Source: Lactarius indigo
Lineage: Eukaryota > Basidiomycota > Agaricomycetes > Russulales > Russulaceae
Assembly (NCBI GenBank): GCA_025766275.1
Contig: JAFKAC010000004.1
Span: forward strand, 2,046,001-2,110,000
DNA: 64,000 bases
Direction of reading: 5' to 3'
Shown here: in pieces, positions 1 to 11,439 of the stretch
How positions within the stretch are numbered: position 1 is the first letter of the stretch
Layout: each line of letters opens with the position of its first letter
Program-made: the position numbers and the translations under genes
The notes under the pieces: generated by a model
What the model was told of the DNA's origin: nothing
What the model saw: the letters and a program-made list of their open reading frames with translations, nothing else
Database searches by the model: none

Positions 1-41
1 AATCTTATCAGTCACAGCCACCAACATCACCTAAATCTAAG

Positions 42-1068
42 GAACGTATGAGGAAATCAACGGCATCAAGACCTACGTAGCAACACCCAAGACCGATTAC
101 CCAAAGGACAAGGCCATTCTCTACCTCACGGATGTCTTCGGTCTCGAACTCAATAATAACCTAGTGAGCCTCTCCTGTCCTGGCGTCCTTATCAAGCCCG
201 CTCATTGTTCTGTCCGATGCCGTCAGCTTCTTGCCGACGACTTTGCTCGCAACGGCTTCAAGGTCTACGCCCCAGACCTCTTCGAGGGCGATCCAGTGAC
301 CCAAGATGCCTTCAACCCCGTACGTCCTCGTGGCACGACTCATTGCCACTCACCCCCACCCACTATACACATACATCCGTTTTCATAGACATTTCGACTG
401 ATGAAGTGCTTATTGTAGGGATCCAATTTCGATATCTCTAAATGGTTCCCGAAACACGCAGCCGATCATACCGGGAAACGCGTGCGCACCGTCATTGAAG
501 AGCTCAAGTCTAAAGGAATAACCGTCTTCGGTGCTACCGGTTACTGCTACGGCGGTATGATATTGATCTCATGTAGCTGTGTTGTGTGAAGCTCTAGCCT
601 TTTTTTCTCTAGCCCGCCTCGTGTTCGACCTTGCATTTGAAAACATTATCCACGTGTCCGTCGTCAGCCACCCGTCTTTGCTCAAACCCGAGGACCTTGA
701 TGTGCGCCGGCCGGAGATGTCGCTGTGTACCTACTGACCATTACGATGCAGACTTACCTCGCGAAGAGCAAAGCGCCTCTACTTGTCAACTCCTGCGAGA
801 CTGACTCTCAGTTCCCACCGGAGTTTGCCGCGACAACGGACGAGAAATTCGCAAAATTTGAGCCTGGGTACAAGCGCACATACTGGGAAGGGTGTAGTCA
901 TGGATTCGTTGTTCGCGGCGACCCGGTTTGTTTTTTTTTGAGTGAGCGTGATTGGTTACATTGAGACTTATTCTATGTCTTTGCATACAGAAAAATCCGG
1001 TTGTAGCCGCTGCCAAGGAAGGGGCTTTCAAGGCCTCTGTCGAATGGTTTATCAATTATTTGCAGTGA
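42..1068 (+). CDS. Dienelactone hydrolase family protein, copy 1 (5' partial)
   Basis: Alpha/beta hydrolase of the dienelactone hydrolase family, which opens lactone rings such as dienelactone in aromatic-acid breakdown; the real substrate is unknown. The window starts inside an intron: the first exon seen begins at 42 and the two small N-terminal exons lie upstream, as copies 2 and 3 show. Visible in order: YEEINGIKTYVATP, LTDVFG, the nucleophile motif GYCYG completed across an intron near 553-618, NSCETD with the acid residue, EGCSHGF with the histidine, and a C-terminus ending INYLQ at 1068. The Cys-Asp-His triad is complete, so nothing in the visible part suggests a broken gene. First of three tandem paralogues. 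Confidence 0.9.
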
Positions 1069-1888
1069 AAAGGTGGCATGGCGTCTTAGGCCTCAGGAGC
1101 GATAATTAGTATGCTGATTCTCGCCGAAAGCTGACGTGTAAATACGCGACACTGTTGAAAATAGGTGTAGTCTTGACATGCTAGCATCAGGAAAGCGTGT
1201 TCCCGCGCACACAAGTCATTCGGAAAGTCTTCCTACACATTGTGGGCTCCACTCAGCAGTCAATAGTCAAATAGGCCACCAGTCACCCGGCACAGAAAAC
1301 TTGGTGATCGTTATTGTGAAGCTCGTGCATGCTTCTCTTGCACATTACAATGCGGGGGCACAGTGTCTGGTTACTGGCTCTGTACTACCTGCGTCAATAT
1401 TATCTAGCGGAAATGGAAATTCGTACCAAAGCATGGGATCAAATGTACAAGTACAATCATTGAGGCTTCGGGTAGTAAGCGGAAGTTACGCGGCCAACGA
1501 CAGTGACCAAGAGCAAGAGTCAATGCGAGGGATGGGCGAGGGTGGGCGATATTAATTCGCTCTTAGGCTCGCAAGGCGACTACATTGGAGGAAACCATGT
1601 GGAAATACATTCGAACATTGGTAAGACATTCTGGCACTCGGGCACTGTATTGGTAAGGATACACGGGGGGCCCTGATGATAAGTAAGCTGGTTCGTGCTT
1701 TGTGGATGGGTCAGCGACACCCATGATTGGTGCGCCAAACGTGAACGCGTGAACGTAGAGGGGGGAAATGGATTGATAATCATCGAGTACCAGGGGGTAT
1801 TTAACCTGCCAGTGCGTGCTGCGTAGACATCCTTGTAGACATCGCGGCCAAATCACTCTTCCCTTTCCACATACTAGACACTGCGAAC
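1069..1888. promoter_or_regulatory. Intergenic region and promoter of hydrolase copy 2
   Basis: No gene is supported here. The 3' part, from about 1407 to 1860, aligns with about 3899-4500 upstream of copy 3, so part of the promoter was duplicated with the gene. Shared marks include a GTCAATGCGAGGGA block, two TTGGTAAG blocks and TTGATAATCAT. A TATA-like TATTTAA lies at 1798-1804, about 85 nt before the start codon at 1889. Confidence 0.6.
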
Positions 1889-3080
1889 ATGAGTTTCTGC
1901 AAATATTGCACTAGCGGTACGAACTCTTCCCGGACGTGGATATGAACGCTTACAACGTCGCCCTGTATAGGTGTCCGCCATGAGGGCACAGCCGAGGGTG
2001 AGTTTAAATCAGTGATCTTATCTCGTATGCACAGCCACCGATCTTTTTTAATCGTTCTAAGGGATATACGAGGAAATCAACGGCATCAAAACCTACGTCG
2101 CGACACCCAAAACCGATTACCCAAAGGACAAGGCCGTTCTCTTCCTCACGGACATCTTCGGTCTTGAACTCAAGAATAACCTCGTGAGCCAGTCCTGTCT
2201 TAGCGCCCTGTTCGAGCTCGCTCATTTTTCTGTTCGATACTTGTCAGCTTCTTGCCGACGACTTTGCTCGCAATGGCTTCAAGGTCTACGCCCCAGACCT
2301 CTTCGAGGGCGATCCGGCGGACCAAAATGCGTTCGAACCCGTACGTCACAGGGCTCATCGCCACTCGTCATCGGCCCCTCTCCTCCCACACACAGACATA
2401 CCTGTTTGCATAGTCACTGATGAAGTACCAACTGTAGGGATCAAACTTCGATCTCAATAAATGGCTCCCAAATCATACAACCGAGCATACCGGGAAACGC
2501 GTGCGCACCGTCATCGAAGAACTCAAGTCTAAGGGCATAACCGTCTTCGGTGCTACTGGTTACTGCTACGGCGGTATGATATGATTTCGTGGGACTTGTG
2601 CGAGGCACTAAACTCTTTTTTCTCTAGCTCGCCTCGTGTTCGACCTTGCTTTCGAGAACATTATCCGCGTATCCGTCATTACTCACCCGTCCTTTCTCAC
2701 AGCCAAGGACCTCGATGTGCGCTGTTCAGAGATGCCTTTATGTACCCACTGACCAATGTGCCGGCAGATCTACATCGAGAAGAGCAGAGCACCTCTGCTC
2801 GTCAATTCCTGCGAGGACGATCCTCCGTTCCCAAAGGAGTTGGCTGAAACTGCGGACGAAAAGTTTGCGAAGTTTGAGCCTGGGTACAAGCGCACGTACT
2901 GGGAGGGCGTTCACCACGGATTCGCAGTTCGCGGTGACCTGGTTTGTTTTCGTGTACTCGTAGTTGATCACATTGATACTGATTCTACATCTTCGCGCAT
3001 AGACAAATCCGGCTGTGGCCGCTGCCAAGGAAGGCTCATTTAAGGCTACAGTCGAATGGTTTATCAACTATATGCAGTGA
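1889..3080 (+). CDS. Dienelactone hydrolase family protein, copy 2
   Basis: Complete gene with eight exons: 1889-1916, 1971-1997, 2062-2183, 2248-2340, 2438-2573, 2628-2716, 2768-2941 and 3003-3080, together 747 nt or 248 residues, the usual family length. The start is chosen because exons 1 and 2 give MSFCKYCTSGVRHEGT, the N-terminus typical of fungal members. The nucleophile is Cys133 in GYCYG, the acid Asp183 in NSCEDD, and the base His215 in HHGF. No signal peptide, so probably cytosolic. The family acts in degradation of aromatic intermediates; the substrate of this paralogue cannot be read from sequence. Confidence 0.93.
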
Positions 3081-4520
3081 AGAAGCGTGGCTCATTCTAG
3101 GACTCGTAGGGCCCGAACCATTTAGTTTGTTTTTACTCAAAGGACACCAAGTATAGTGAACTATTTGAACGTTTATAGACAGTGCTTTAAGCAGTTTGGT
3201 GATTGATGCAAAAATCGTCCTCAAAAATGGCAGGGTCCGAGTCCTGAAACTCCAGAAAGGGTTTGATAGAGTTTGCCTTCGTAGACAACCACTGTTGTGC
3301 CCAAATGTCACAAGTGTCTTCGGGTTCAGGGAGGTGCAAAGCGTCGCAACCGGTCGCCCGGGCCTCCGCGCAGCGCGAGAATTCGTAGAGGCACCCACTT
3401 CGTTCGGGTACGCCTCTCTCTCAAGTAGCTGGGGCCGCGCAAGGGTGCGGGGTCCTCGGGAATGAGAAAGGTGAGCCGCTCAGGCTCTACAGTGATCGGC
3501 GACGCAATGAATCGCGCAATCCTCCGCGCGTCGCAAAATTCTGCGGGCTTAATCTCCCCTGTTTTGAATACATCTCCCTTGAGTAACTAAGGGTGCACTC
3601 AAGTGAGGCACGCTCGGGGGCGCATTAAAAGGGTTACACTGGGTCCTGCTGAGATCTGAGGCTAGGGAAGTTCTTGAAAGTCGTACCTGCAGCAGCATAA
3701 GCAGAGGCGCAGATCTATGGTACACTTTTTAGAAGAGTGGGGACGAGATGGCGACTGAGCAAGTCACAAAACCATCGGAGATATAGTGCGGGAAAGACCA
3801 ATGTTTCCCGAAAGTGCAGGAAGACGAGCCGCCCGAGCGGCGTGGAAAAGCAATCTGCACTTTGTGTGCTTGGCGAGCTGCGGGCCAGCACCTGGGACCT
3901 GGGAATGGAAGTTTGTACCAAAGCGCGGGATCAAAAGTACTGTATAATCACGTGTAATGGACGCAGTGGAAGTCAATGCGAGGGACGAAAGCGTGAGAGA
4001 TATCAACTTGCTCGAGGATGTTCGCGAACACAGATATTATTGTTGGGGCCTTTGAGGGATTTTTGAGGGCTGGAGAGCTGAGCTAGAACCCCCTGTCTAT
4101 AAGTACAAGTACAAGCACGAGCAAGAGCACGAGCCGCACTCCAATTAGCCGTAACTTACTACAAGAAGTCATTGCAAATACCTTTTCGAACATTGGTAAG
4201 GCATTCGGGCACTCGGGCATGGCATTGGTAAGAACTTGAGCATATCCAATGGGCGCGGATGCGAGCGTGAGTGCCGCCATACGGTGATATACGGGGAGGG
4301 GAGGGACAAACACGGATTGACTACTAAAGGGAGTATTGATTTGCGTACACGTCCCATGTCGGCCCTTTCTAGGTAAAGAATGTCGGTGATGTACGGGGAC
4401 GGGAGGAATTAGATTGATAATCATTGGGTACCATGGGAGTATTTAACTTGGGGAGACATTCTCAGGCATGTAGTGTTTCCCGAATCACTACCCTTTCCAC
4501 GTACAGGCACATCTACGAAC
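3081..4520. promoter_or_regulatory. Intergenic region and promoter of hydrolase copy 3
   Basis: From about 3899 to 4500 this repeats the promoter block upstream of copy 2, including TTGATAATCAT and a TATA-like TATTTAA at 4440-4446, about 75 nt before the start at 4521. The middle part, about 3150-3890, has no counterpart in the first spacer and no convincing gene; it is an insertion here or a deletion there. Confidence 0.55.
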
Positions 4521-5698
4521 ATGAGCTTTTGCAAAAATTGTACCAGCGGTACGAATGATTCTCGGATGTGTATATGAGTCTTAACGATGTCACCCTTTAC
4601 AGGCGTTCGCCATGAGGGCACACCCGAGGGTGAGTTGACATCTGTAATCTTATCTTAGATGCCCCGACCCACAGCCCCGACAACACTAAGGGACATATGA
4701 GGAAATTAACGGCATCAAGACCTACGTCGCAACACCCAAGACCGATTACCCGAAGGATAAGGCCATTCTCTACCTCACGGATGTTTTTGGTCTCGAACTC
4801 AACAATAACCTCGTAAGCAGACTAGCCTGGCGCCCTGTTCGAGTTCATTCTTGTGGTTGACACCTGTCAGCTTGTTATCGATGACTTTGCTCGCAACGGC
4901 TTCAAAGTCTATGCGCCAGAACTCTTCGAGGGTGACGCAGTGGATCAAAATGCTTTCGAACCCGTACGTCGCGCGACTCACCACTACTCGTCCTCAGCCC
5001 CTCTACTCTGCACGTAGACGCATTTTCGACTAACGAAGTGCCAACCGCGCAGGGATCCAACTTCGACCTCTTTAAGTGGCTCCCGAATCATACACCCGAG
5101 CATACTGGGAAACGCGTGCGCACCGTCATCGACGGGCTCAAGTCTAAGGGAATAATCGTCTTCGGTGCTACCGGTTATTGCTACGGCGGTATGATATCAA
5201 TCTTATGTGGCCGTGTTGTGCGAGGTGCTGACTGTTTTTCTCCAGCTCGCCTCGTGTTCGACCTCGCTTTCGAGAACATTATCCACGTAGCCGTCATTAC
5301 CCACCCGTCCCTACTGACGGCCAAGGATCTCGATGTACGCCGTTCGGAGATGCCTTTATGTGCCCACTGACCAATGTGCCGGCAGATCTACATCGAGAAG
5401 AGCAAAGCACCTCTGCTCCTCAACTCCTGCGAGCACGACGAATTGTTCCCACAGGAGTTGGCTCTTACTACGGATAAGAAGTTTGCGAACTTTGAGCCTG
5501 GATACAAGCGCACGTACTGGGAAGGGGTTGCACACGGATTCGCTACTCGCGGCGACCTGGTTTGTTTTCGTGTGCTCGTGCTCGGTGACATTGATGCTCA
5601 TTCTGCATTTTTGTGCATAGTCAAATCCTGTTGTGACCGCTGCCAAGGAAGGCGCATTCAAGGCTATTGTCGAATGGTTTATCAATCATATTCAATGA
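4521..5698 (+). CDS. Dienelactone hydrolase family protein, copy 3
   Basis: Third tandem paralogue, with the same eight-exon structure as copy 2. It starts MSFCKNCTSG, continues VRHEGTPEGTYEEING after the second intron, keeps GYCYG (nucleophile Cys), NSCEHD (acid) and AHGFATRGD (histidine), and ends INHIQ. It differs from the others near the start of exon 4 (LVIDDFARNG instead of LLADDFARNG). All splice sites line up with copy 2, so it should be functional. Tandem copies in the same direction with similar promoters point to unequal crossing-over. Confidence 0.93.
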
Positions 5699-6331
5699 AT
5701 AGGTACAATTTGATCCAAGTTTGGTAGTGATAACGAGTGCATTGGTCCTTGTCGAGAGCTAAAGTGTAAAATATATTGTGGAGGATCAAATCGATCAAAT
5801 GCCGTCTTGACACGTGCTTATTTATGTGCATCTGGTTCGTGTAGGCGTCGCCAGATCGTCGGCAACGCCAACAAAGATAAAGATATATAGTGGCAGTGCG
5901 TTTGAAATCAAGGTGCTCATTCGTGCAACGCTGAACTAGTTTCAAATTCGGGAATAAGATGTCCGTAAATCGGGCATGAGCTGTATGTCGCTTCCCCATG
6001 CATTAGTACCACTTCTCGTCTCCCTTCTGGGGCTTCAAAACGCCGTGTCCTTGGCTATGTCTGCTGTAGTTGTGGTTGTGTAAGGGTGCCACTGTGGTGC
6101 GTTGATTGGGAACGAGACAAGAATGTTCGAGTACATTCCTCATTCAAAAAAGGAAGTCGTCTGGCGGCGTCGCGAAACTACGAGAACGAGGCTGAGGGCA
6201 GTAGAATCTTCCAGCCTCTCGCCTAAAAGAGCAAAAGTAGGGGTATAAAAGCTCTGTGCCAATGCGACACAGTCAGGATATCAACTCACTCATCGAACAC
6301 AACCAAGCACCAGACTCCAACCCATCGCTCG
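5699..6331. promoter_or_regulatory. Intergenic region with heat-shock promoter
   Basis: The left part, 5699-6120, holds no recognisable gene. The right part is the small heat-shock gene promoter. An HSE-like array at 6121-6138 reads GAAtgTTCgaGTAcaTTC, where three of four 5-bp units match. A second lies at 6174-6186 (GAAacTACgaGAA), and GAAtcTTC is at 6204-6211. A TATA box, TATAAAA, is at 6244-6250, about 82 nt before the start codon. Confidence 0.75.
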
Positions 6332-6909
6332 ATGTCGCTCACCGGTTACAACTTCAACGAAATTCTAAGCGATTTCGCTTCCCTTGACCGCTTCTTTGAC
6401 GAAGCGTTCAACTCTAGACAAGTCTCCCGTAACCAGACCATAGACACCTTCAGGCCGAGGTAAGTTCTCTCATACAATCCCCACCCCGAATGTACGTAAG
6501 CCGATCAACTTTCGTGTGCAGGGTGGACGTCCACTACAAGAAGGACACGAACAACGTCATCGCGTCTTTCGAACTTCCAGGGCTGCAGAAGGAAGACGTG
6601 TCAATCGACGTCCACAATAACATTCTTACTGTCTCGGGTCAGAATAATACGGCCACAGAGCGCAACGAAGATGGCTACCTCATCCGTGAACGCCGCCACG
6701 GAAAGTTCACGAGAGCGTTGTCGCTGCCACAGGGGCTCAAGGTGAGTCTCTCCGATGCTTCCTACAGCTGCTGGGCTACCAAGACAGGTGCTGACGATCA
6801 CCTCTCACAGAATGAGGACATCAAAGCGTCCATGGCGAACGGCGTTTTGACTATCAGCTTCCCAAAGTCGACGCCTGAGACGGAGCCAAAGAAGATCGCC
6901 ATCGATTGA
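6332..6909 (+). CDS. Small heat-shock protein (HSP20, alpha-crystallin family)
   Basis: ATP-independent holdase chaperone that binds unfolding proteins and forms oligomers in the cytosol. Exons 6332-6459, 6522-6741 and 6811-6909 total 447 nt, 148 residues. The N-terminal arm (MSLTGYNFNEILSDFASLDR, residues 1-20) is short and Phe-rich. The alpha-crystallin domain starts near residue 43 with VDVHYKKDTNNV and continues through SFELPGLQKEDVSIDV, then a GYLIRERRHGKFTRALSLP strand; the last exon supplies ASMANGVLTISFPK, the usual A-x-x-x-n-G-v-L end of the fold. The C-terminus has no clear IxI motif. Upstream heat-shock elements and a TATA box fit strong heat induction. Confidence 0.93.
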
Positions 6910-8716
6910 ATGTAGGAATACGAAGAGCGAAATCATTGTTTTGAGGCTTGCGCCACGCCATTCGACCTTCGGGGGCTACTATTTTTTTTTTTGTTTGTTT
7001 GTTTTGTACCTTTGATTCGGAGATATGTACTCTCCTTCTAGTTATAATGGCCCACCGATTCTAATAACATGTCTTGACTGTTGACCGAGTTCATTTGGCA
7101 TAAGCCGCAAGCGGTACAGATAGAACAATAGCACTAGTCATAGAGAGATTAGGTATCACAGGCCTGGGAGCTTCAAAAAATAACCACTCAAGGTAAGTCC
7201 AGACACACGGTGCCAAATTAATTGGCTGACCATTTGAACATGATTAGCTCTTAGCTCAACATTTGTTCGAGTGGAGCGAGGCGGGGATGCTGCATCACCA
7301 TAGGCACGGCATGCCATTTCGATGTATCGAGGAGAGCAGATACGGGAAGTACAGCGCCATGCAGTGAGTCATGCCGTCATGCCTGTGTCGGCCAGCTGTT
7401 AGTAAACCATAGAACCTACCTTCCAATCGTTCTGTGTCCGTATGTATTACAAAACTGAAGAAATTCATTAAGTTAGTAGGACACGCTCAATTGATACTGC
7501 CGGTGTCAATTCCCAGCGCCTACACGAAAAAAAATAAAGACAGGCACGACTGAGGATTCCATTCGGCGGGAGCATTCCCAATGAAGCTCTGATCAGTAGA
7601 ATTCTTTTGGACCATCCGGGGTAGTTTTCGGGCTGACTTCCGGGCACCGTCTGATACCTAAAACCCCATGCTACGTGGGCATCCTGACTTGTCATGCCCT
7701 GGCGAGCCTGCATGTCTGGGTCACCCCAAGACGTAAGATTGTGTTGTGATGACTGTCTTTATATGGAATTAGGGCATGACAGCGTCTATCATGGCCAGTC
7801 GACGACGTTTTTGATTGTTGTACCACGTGTCCCAAAGCCAGAGCTAGCCAGTATCAGACGAGATTGTCCCTGGTTTGAACACATGGTATACGTATAGTTT
7901 TGGGCTAGACAACTGAACTGCCAGACGACGTTGAGCTGTGCTGTGGCCCTGTACTACAACAACAACCTCGGTTGATTGATTGTGATCAAAGTACCCGTGT
8001 TATGTGAGTCAAGTGTGCCTGAGTGCCATATGGACAAAGCGGGGTAAGAGCGCGACTATCGTCAACGATTTGGGAGACTTACTGTGGACAGGTTTCTGAT
8101 GCACAAATGCCACGAGATACACGCACAACTTTTTTTGTTTTGTTTAACACCAGCTCTTGTATTCTGGAAAGCGATGCATGCCTGTAGAACGCAAAAAATC
8201 TTTTGATTGGGGGTACTGTAGTGATATGAAATGAATGGCAACGGTATGCCAGATCAGAAGCGTGAGTCGACATCAGCCGAGATTCCCAAGAAGTAACCCG
8301 GAGCACAGAGCCGTCGCCGATATATTGCGAACCGGAAATCCCGGTAAGCTTTGAAGAAGCTTGAAGATTGGGAGTCCACGTCGCAGAGAGATGGTGAACC
8401 AGACCGCCATGGCGTTGCATGTCAGCAGATGGAGGAGATGACGTGCTTTGTACTCTGCACTATTGCGGTCGTTCGCCTTTATACCTGGGGGGGGGGGGGG
8501 GGGGAACTCTCGGTAAAGAAGGCCGCATCACGAGGCATACAGCGCCCGTAGTCACACGTCCCTGAGTATGCCTTATTCGAGGTTTAGTGACAGCCATCAA
8601 CTACATAAGTCCAAGCATGTGCAATTTCCGCCCTATCGTGAGCGAGGAACGTTTCCTCATATCCCAACGAGGCACAATCCTGCTGTATACCCTGCCCCTC
8701 CCCCATTTCTCTGACG
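6910..8716. other. Long intergenic region without a supported gene
   Basis: No reading frame in these 1.8 kb shows a domain, codon bias or splice pattern that would support a gene. It holds a T-rich stretch just after the heat-shock gene (about 6980-7010, likely 3' UTR) and an uninterrupted run of 18 G at 8487-8504. Confidence 0.5.
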
Positions 8717-9978
8717 ATGGTTGTCTTCACTTTTGTCAATAGCCAAAAGAATGGTGGCTATTATATTGCATCGACGAGGTCCTCCATGGGGTGGTGAGTC
8801 GAGCCACTTTTGTCACTGTGCGTCGGTATGCAATGCAAGATCTAGGCAGGGGCTCCCCCACGACTTGGCCAATACGATGGAAGATGTACGAAATAAGGGT
8901 GAGGAGGTTGAGGAAGTGTCCGTCGGGCTCGACGGCGACTGGTTCCTTCGTACCAACGCGCGGCACGGTACGTACTCCTCCCACGTTAACCATTCTCATC
9001 GATCTGGTCTGATGTTCCACAATGCCTCAGCGTGCAAGACGCAACACGACACAGCAGGAATGGTTTCCAACGTCGAGCTCTTTGCGCAGCTCGCGGCTCA
9101 AGGCGGATTGAATCTAGAGCACTACGCGATCCAGTGCTTCACGTTCGTGCCGGACCCATCGGGCTACGTCACCGTGCTGCACAAGGGTGACCGCTCGCTC
9201 ACACGGTGCGCATGGCACAATGTCCCAGCGGGGCTCGATCAGCTCCTGGATCGCGAGGCGGGTAAAGGCGTCCGCCACGTGACCGTCGGTATGGGCGGGT
9301 CATACGTCGTGATACTTAATAGCGGGATCGTCTGGTGGGAGGCCGTTCCCCTGCCGTTGAACCAGCTATTGAGTGACGCCGAAACGAGGGGCCGTGGCGT
9401 GAAGGTAAGCCCTGCGACTTTTGGTGGAATGGACAGGGATTAACCTGCCCATTATTCCTCAGACCGTTGCGCTCTCCCTTGTCGCCCCCGACTGGTTTTT
9501 CATCGAATTCGCCGACGGGGCGACGCAGTTTGTACTCCCCCCAAGTTGGCACACCGCCCTCAATAAACACACCGCCCTAAGTGTGCGTACGCCAGGTCCG
9601 ACGATGGTCACCGCATTCAATCGCCCCTCCCCATCGGCATCTCGCCCTCCACCGCCTCCGCGACCTTCCCCGCCCGGATCACACGGCTCATTCAGCCCAC
9701 TCAATTCGCCTAGCCCCGGCCCCGTCTCTGGACCCTCACCTTACACCCCACACCAATACGTACCAATGTATGCCGGTCCACCACAGTTCGTACCACAACC
9801 ACCCCCACACCCCACATATCACATCACCAACGTATACAACAACATGCAACAACCACAGAAGCCGCCAGCCCAAGAAAACGGCACGGTCCAGCTACTAGGT
9901 GGAGCGCTCAAGGTCGCGGGGGCCCTGTTACCCATATTCACTGGTGGCATAGGTGTGGGAACGGGCTTTGGCTCCTGA
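8717..9978 (+). CDS. Unassigned protein with propeller-like repeats and Pro-rich C-terminus
   Basis: Four exons (8717-8793, 8846-8967, 9031-9404, 9463-9978) sum to 1089 nt, 362 residues. The first intron joins MGW to QGLP in the correct phase. The N-terminal 230 residues repeat a pattern: a Trp, then LP or VP, two Leu-spaced helix-like segments, G-x-x-V, then V-x-x-G-x-x-G-x-W/Y-F/V, for example WQGLPHDL with VGLDGDWFLR, WHNVPAGL with VGMGGSYVVI, and WWEAVPLPL with APDWFFIEFADG. This resembles small beta-propeller or lectin-like repeats, but I cannot name a family. Residues of about 240-330 are Pro/Ser/Tyr/Gln-rich and the last 28 are Gly/Ala/Leu-rich. No signal peptide. Confidence 0.75.
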
Positions 9979-10442
9979 TTCTGTGCGAGCCTATCGGACA
10001 CCGTGGTTGTGGGTTACGTTCCCAGTCTTGTTCCACACCAATATGTCGGCTATTCTACACATACCATATTTATCTCTCCCAAAATTTGTGTTTTACCTTT
10101 TTTTTTTGGTTGTGGGCTGTGTCTAGATCGGTCACTATTCCGGTATTTCTGTGCAATTTTGGGCAGTTTTATAAGAGTCTGAAACAACATGTAATGGTTG
10201 ACCCACCAACACATTCTTGAAATGTCACAAATGGGACCACTTCCCACATTCTCCTCAAGCACGTTCGACGTAACGTAGACAGCAGTATGACTTTATATTC
10301 TCGTTTGACAAGTCATCGCTCCCACCAAAGTCTATTCAAATCATCAAAACATTTATTGATACGTAACTTATACACTTTCTACAGTAAGTAGACACGATCG
10401 ATACAATTGTCATCAAGATTGTCAATGGTCCGATTGTTCGTT
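9979..10442. other. Intergenic region between convergent genes
   Basis: The genes on both sides end here (one on each strand), so this is a shared 3' region. It contains a T-run near 10099-10108 and no supported coding sequence. Confidence 0.55.
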
Positions 10443-11439
10443 TCATACTGTCGCAGTAAGCAGGCACCCCAAATCACAGCTCGTGGGTGCGGCGGCGTTG
10501 ACTGGGAACGGAGTTGGGGCGGAATTTGAGGTGGGCTCAGAGCTAAAGGAAAAGCCGGCGCTGGTGGGTGTGGGTATCGCAGAAGGTGTGTTGAGGTCGA
10601 TGGTACTGAGGCTGGACGTCGTGGCAGTGGACGGAATAGCTGGGACCGGACCCTGGGCACTGACGCCGACCAAAGAAGGGGGAGAATCGACGGTAGGGGG
10701 AGAGGACGACGGCACATTCGACGGAAGGACGGAAGATGATGTTACGGAGAACGGCGGCGGAGGGAAGGCGGGCGCTTGTCCGGAGCTGGGGACGGCGGGA
10801 GAAGATGAGCACGGGGGACCTGTAACGGTCACCGTGACAGCAGAGAGAATGACGATGGTCTCAATACCGTCTGCACCTGTGGTTGTGAAGGTGGGCGGGT
10901 TGCCTTGTACAGCAGGGTTCGTGATCGCAGGTGGCGGCGGAGTGGTGGTGCTACCAAAGTTGACGCTTGATGATGTGGTGGTGGACAGTGAGGGGGGGAA
11001 CGACGCAGGAGTGCTCGAGGGCACAATCCCACCAAAACTGAATGAGCTCGTGGACGCAGGGTTGAGCTGACGCCTATTCAGCTTGATGAGGGGCGGGGGG
11101 CCTGCGGGTGCATTGAGCTTGATGATATCAGGGCCCACGGATGGCTGCACAGGTGCGGCATAGTTGCCATAATGGCCAGAAGCAGCGGGTGGCTTTGCGG
11201 AGGGGCTATTCAAGAGGATGACAGTCGGAGATGGACGAAGATTTGAGCTGGAAGCAGCAATACCTGGGCGCAAAAGATGAGCTAGGACGAGGGGAGCGTT
11301 ATTGCTAGAACGTACCTGTGCATGAAACGTTAGATTCGAGCTTGATAATGGGTGGAGCAGCTGCGTCTCCCACAGCCGGTGCGGGTGCAGCGACAGCTGC
11401 AGAAACAAGCAGAGAAACTAAAAGTGCCTTGGAGAGCAT
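10443..11439 (-). CDS. Secreted Ser/Thr/Pro-rich protein
   Basis: Two exons, 11439-11316 and 11263-10443, with a 52-nt intron, total 945 nt, 314 residues. The start is set by a classic signal peptide: MLSKALLVSLLVSAAVAAPA, with likely cleavage after AAVAA. The mature chain is low complexity, rich in Ser, Thr, Pro and Ala, so a heavily O-glycosylated, extended surface or wall protein is likely. It has repeated I-K-L elements (IIKLES near residue 31, DIIKLN near 88, LIKLN near 100), the last followed by Arg-Arg, a possible Kex2 site. A VTVTVTG strand sits in the middle. No GPI-anchor signal or catalytic domain is visible. Function unknown. Confidence 0.75.

Noticed and set aside
3226..3240. AAAAATGGCAGGG shared with the right end region of the MITE-like element (about 63345-63357).
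   Set aside because: Only 13 bases, no inverted partner or TA flanks nearby; probably chance.
10483..11070. Plus-strand open frame of 195 codons opposite the Ser/Thr-rich gene.
   Set aside because: Gly/Val/Glu-rich complement of a Ser/Thr/Pro-rich coding strand; the minus strand has a signal peptide and a proper intron.
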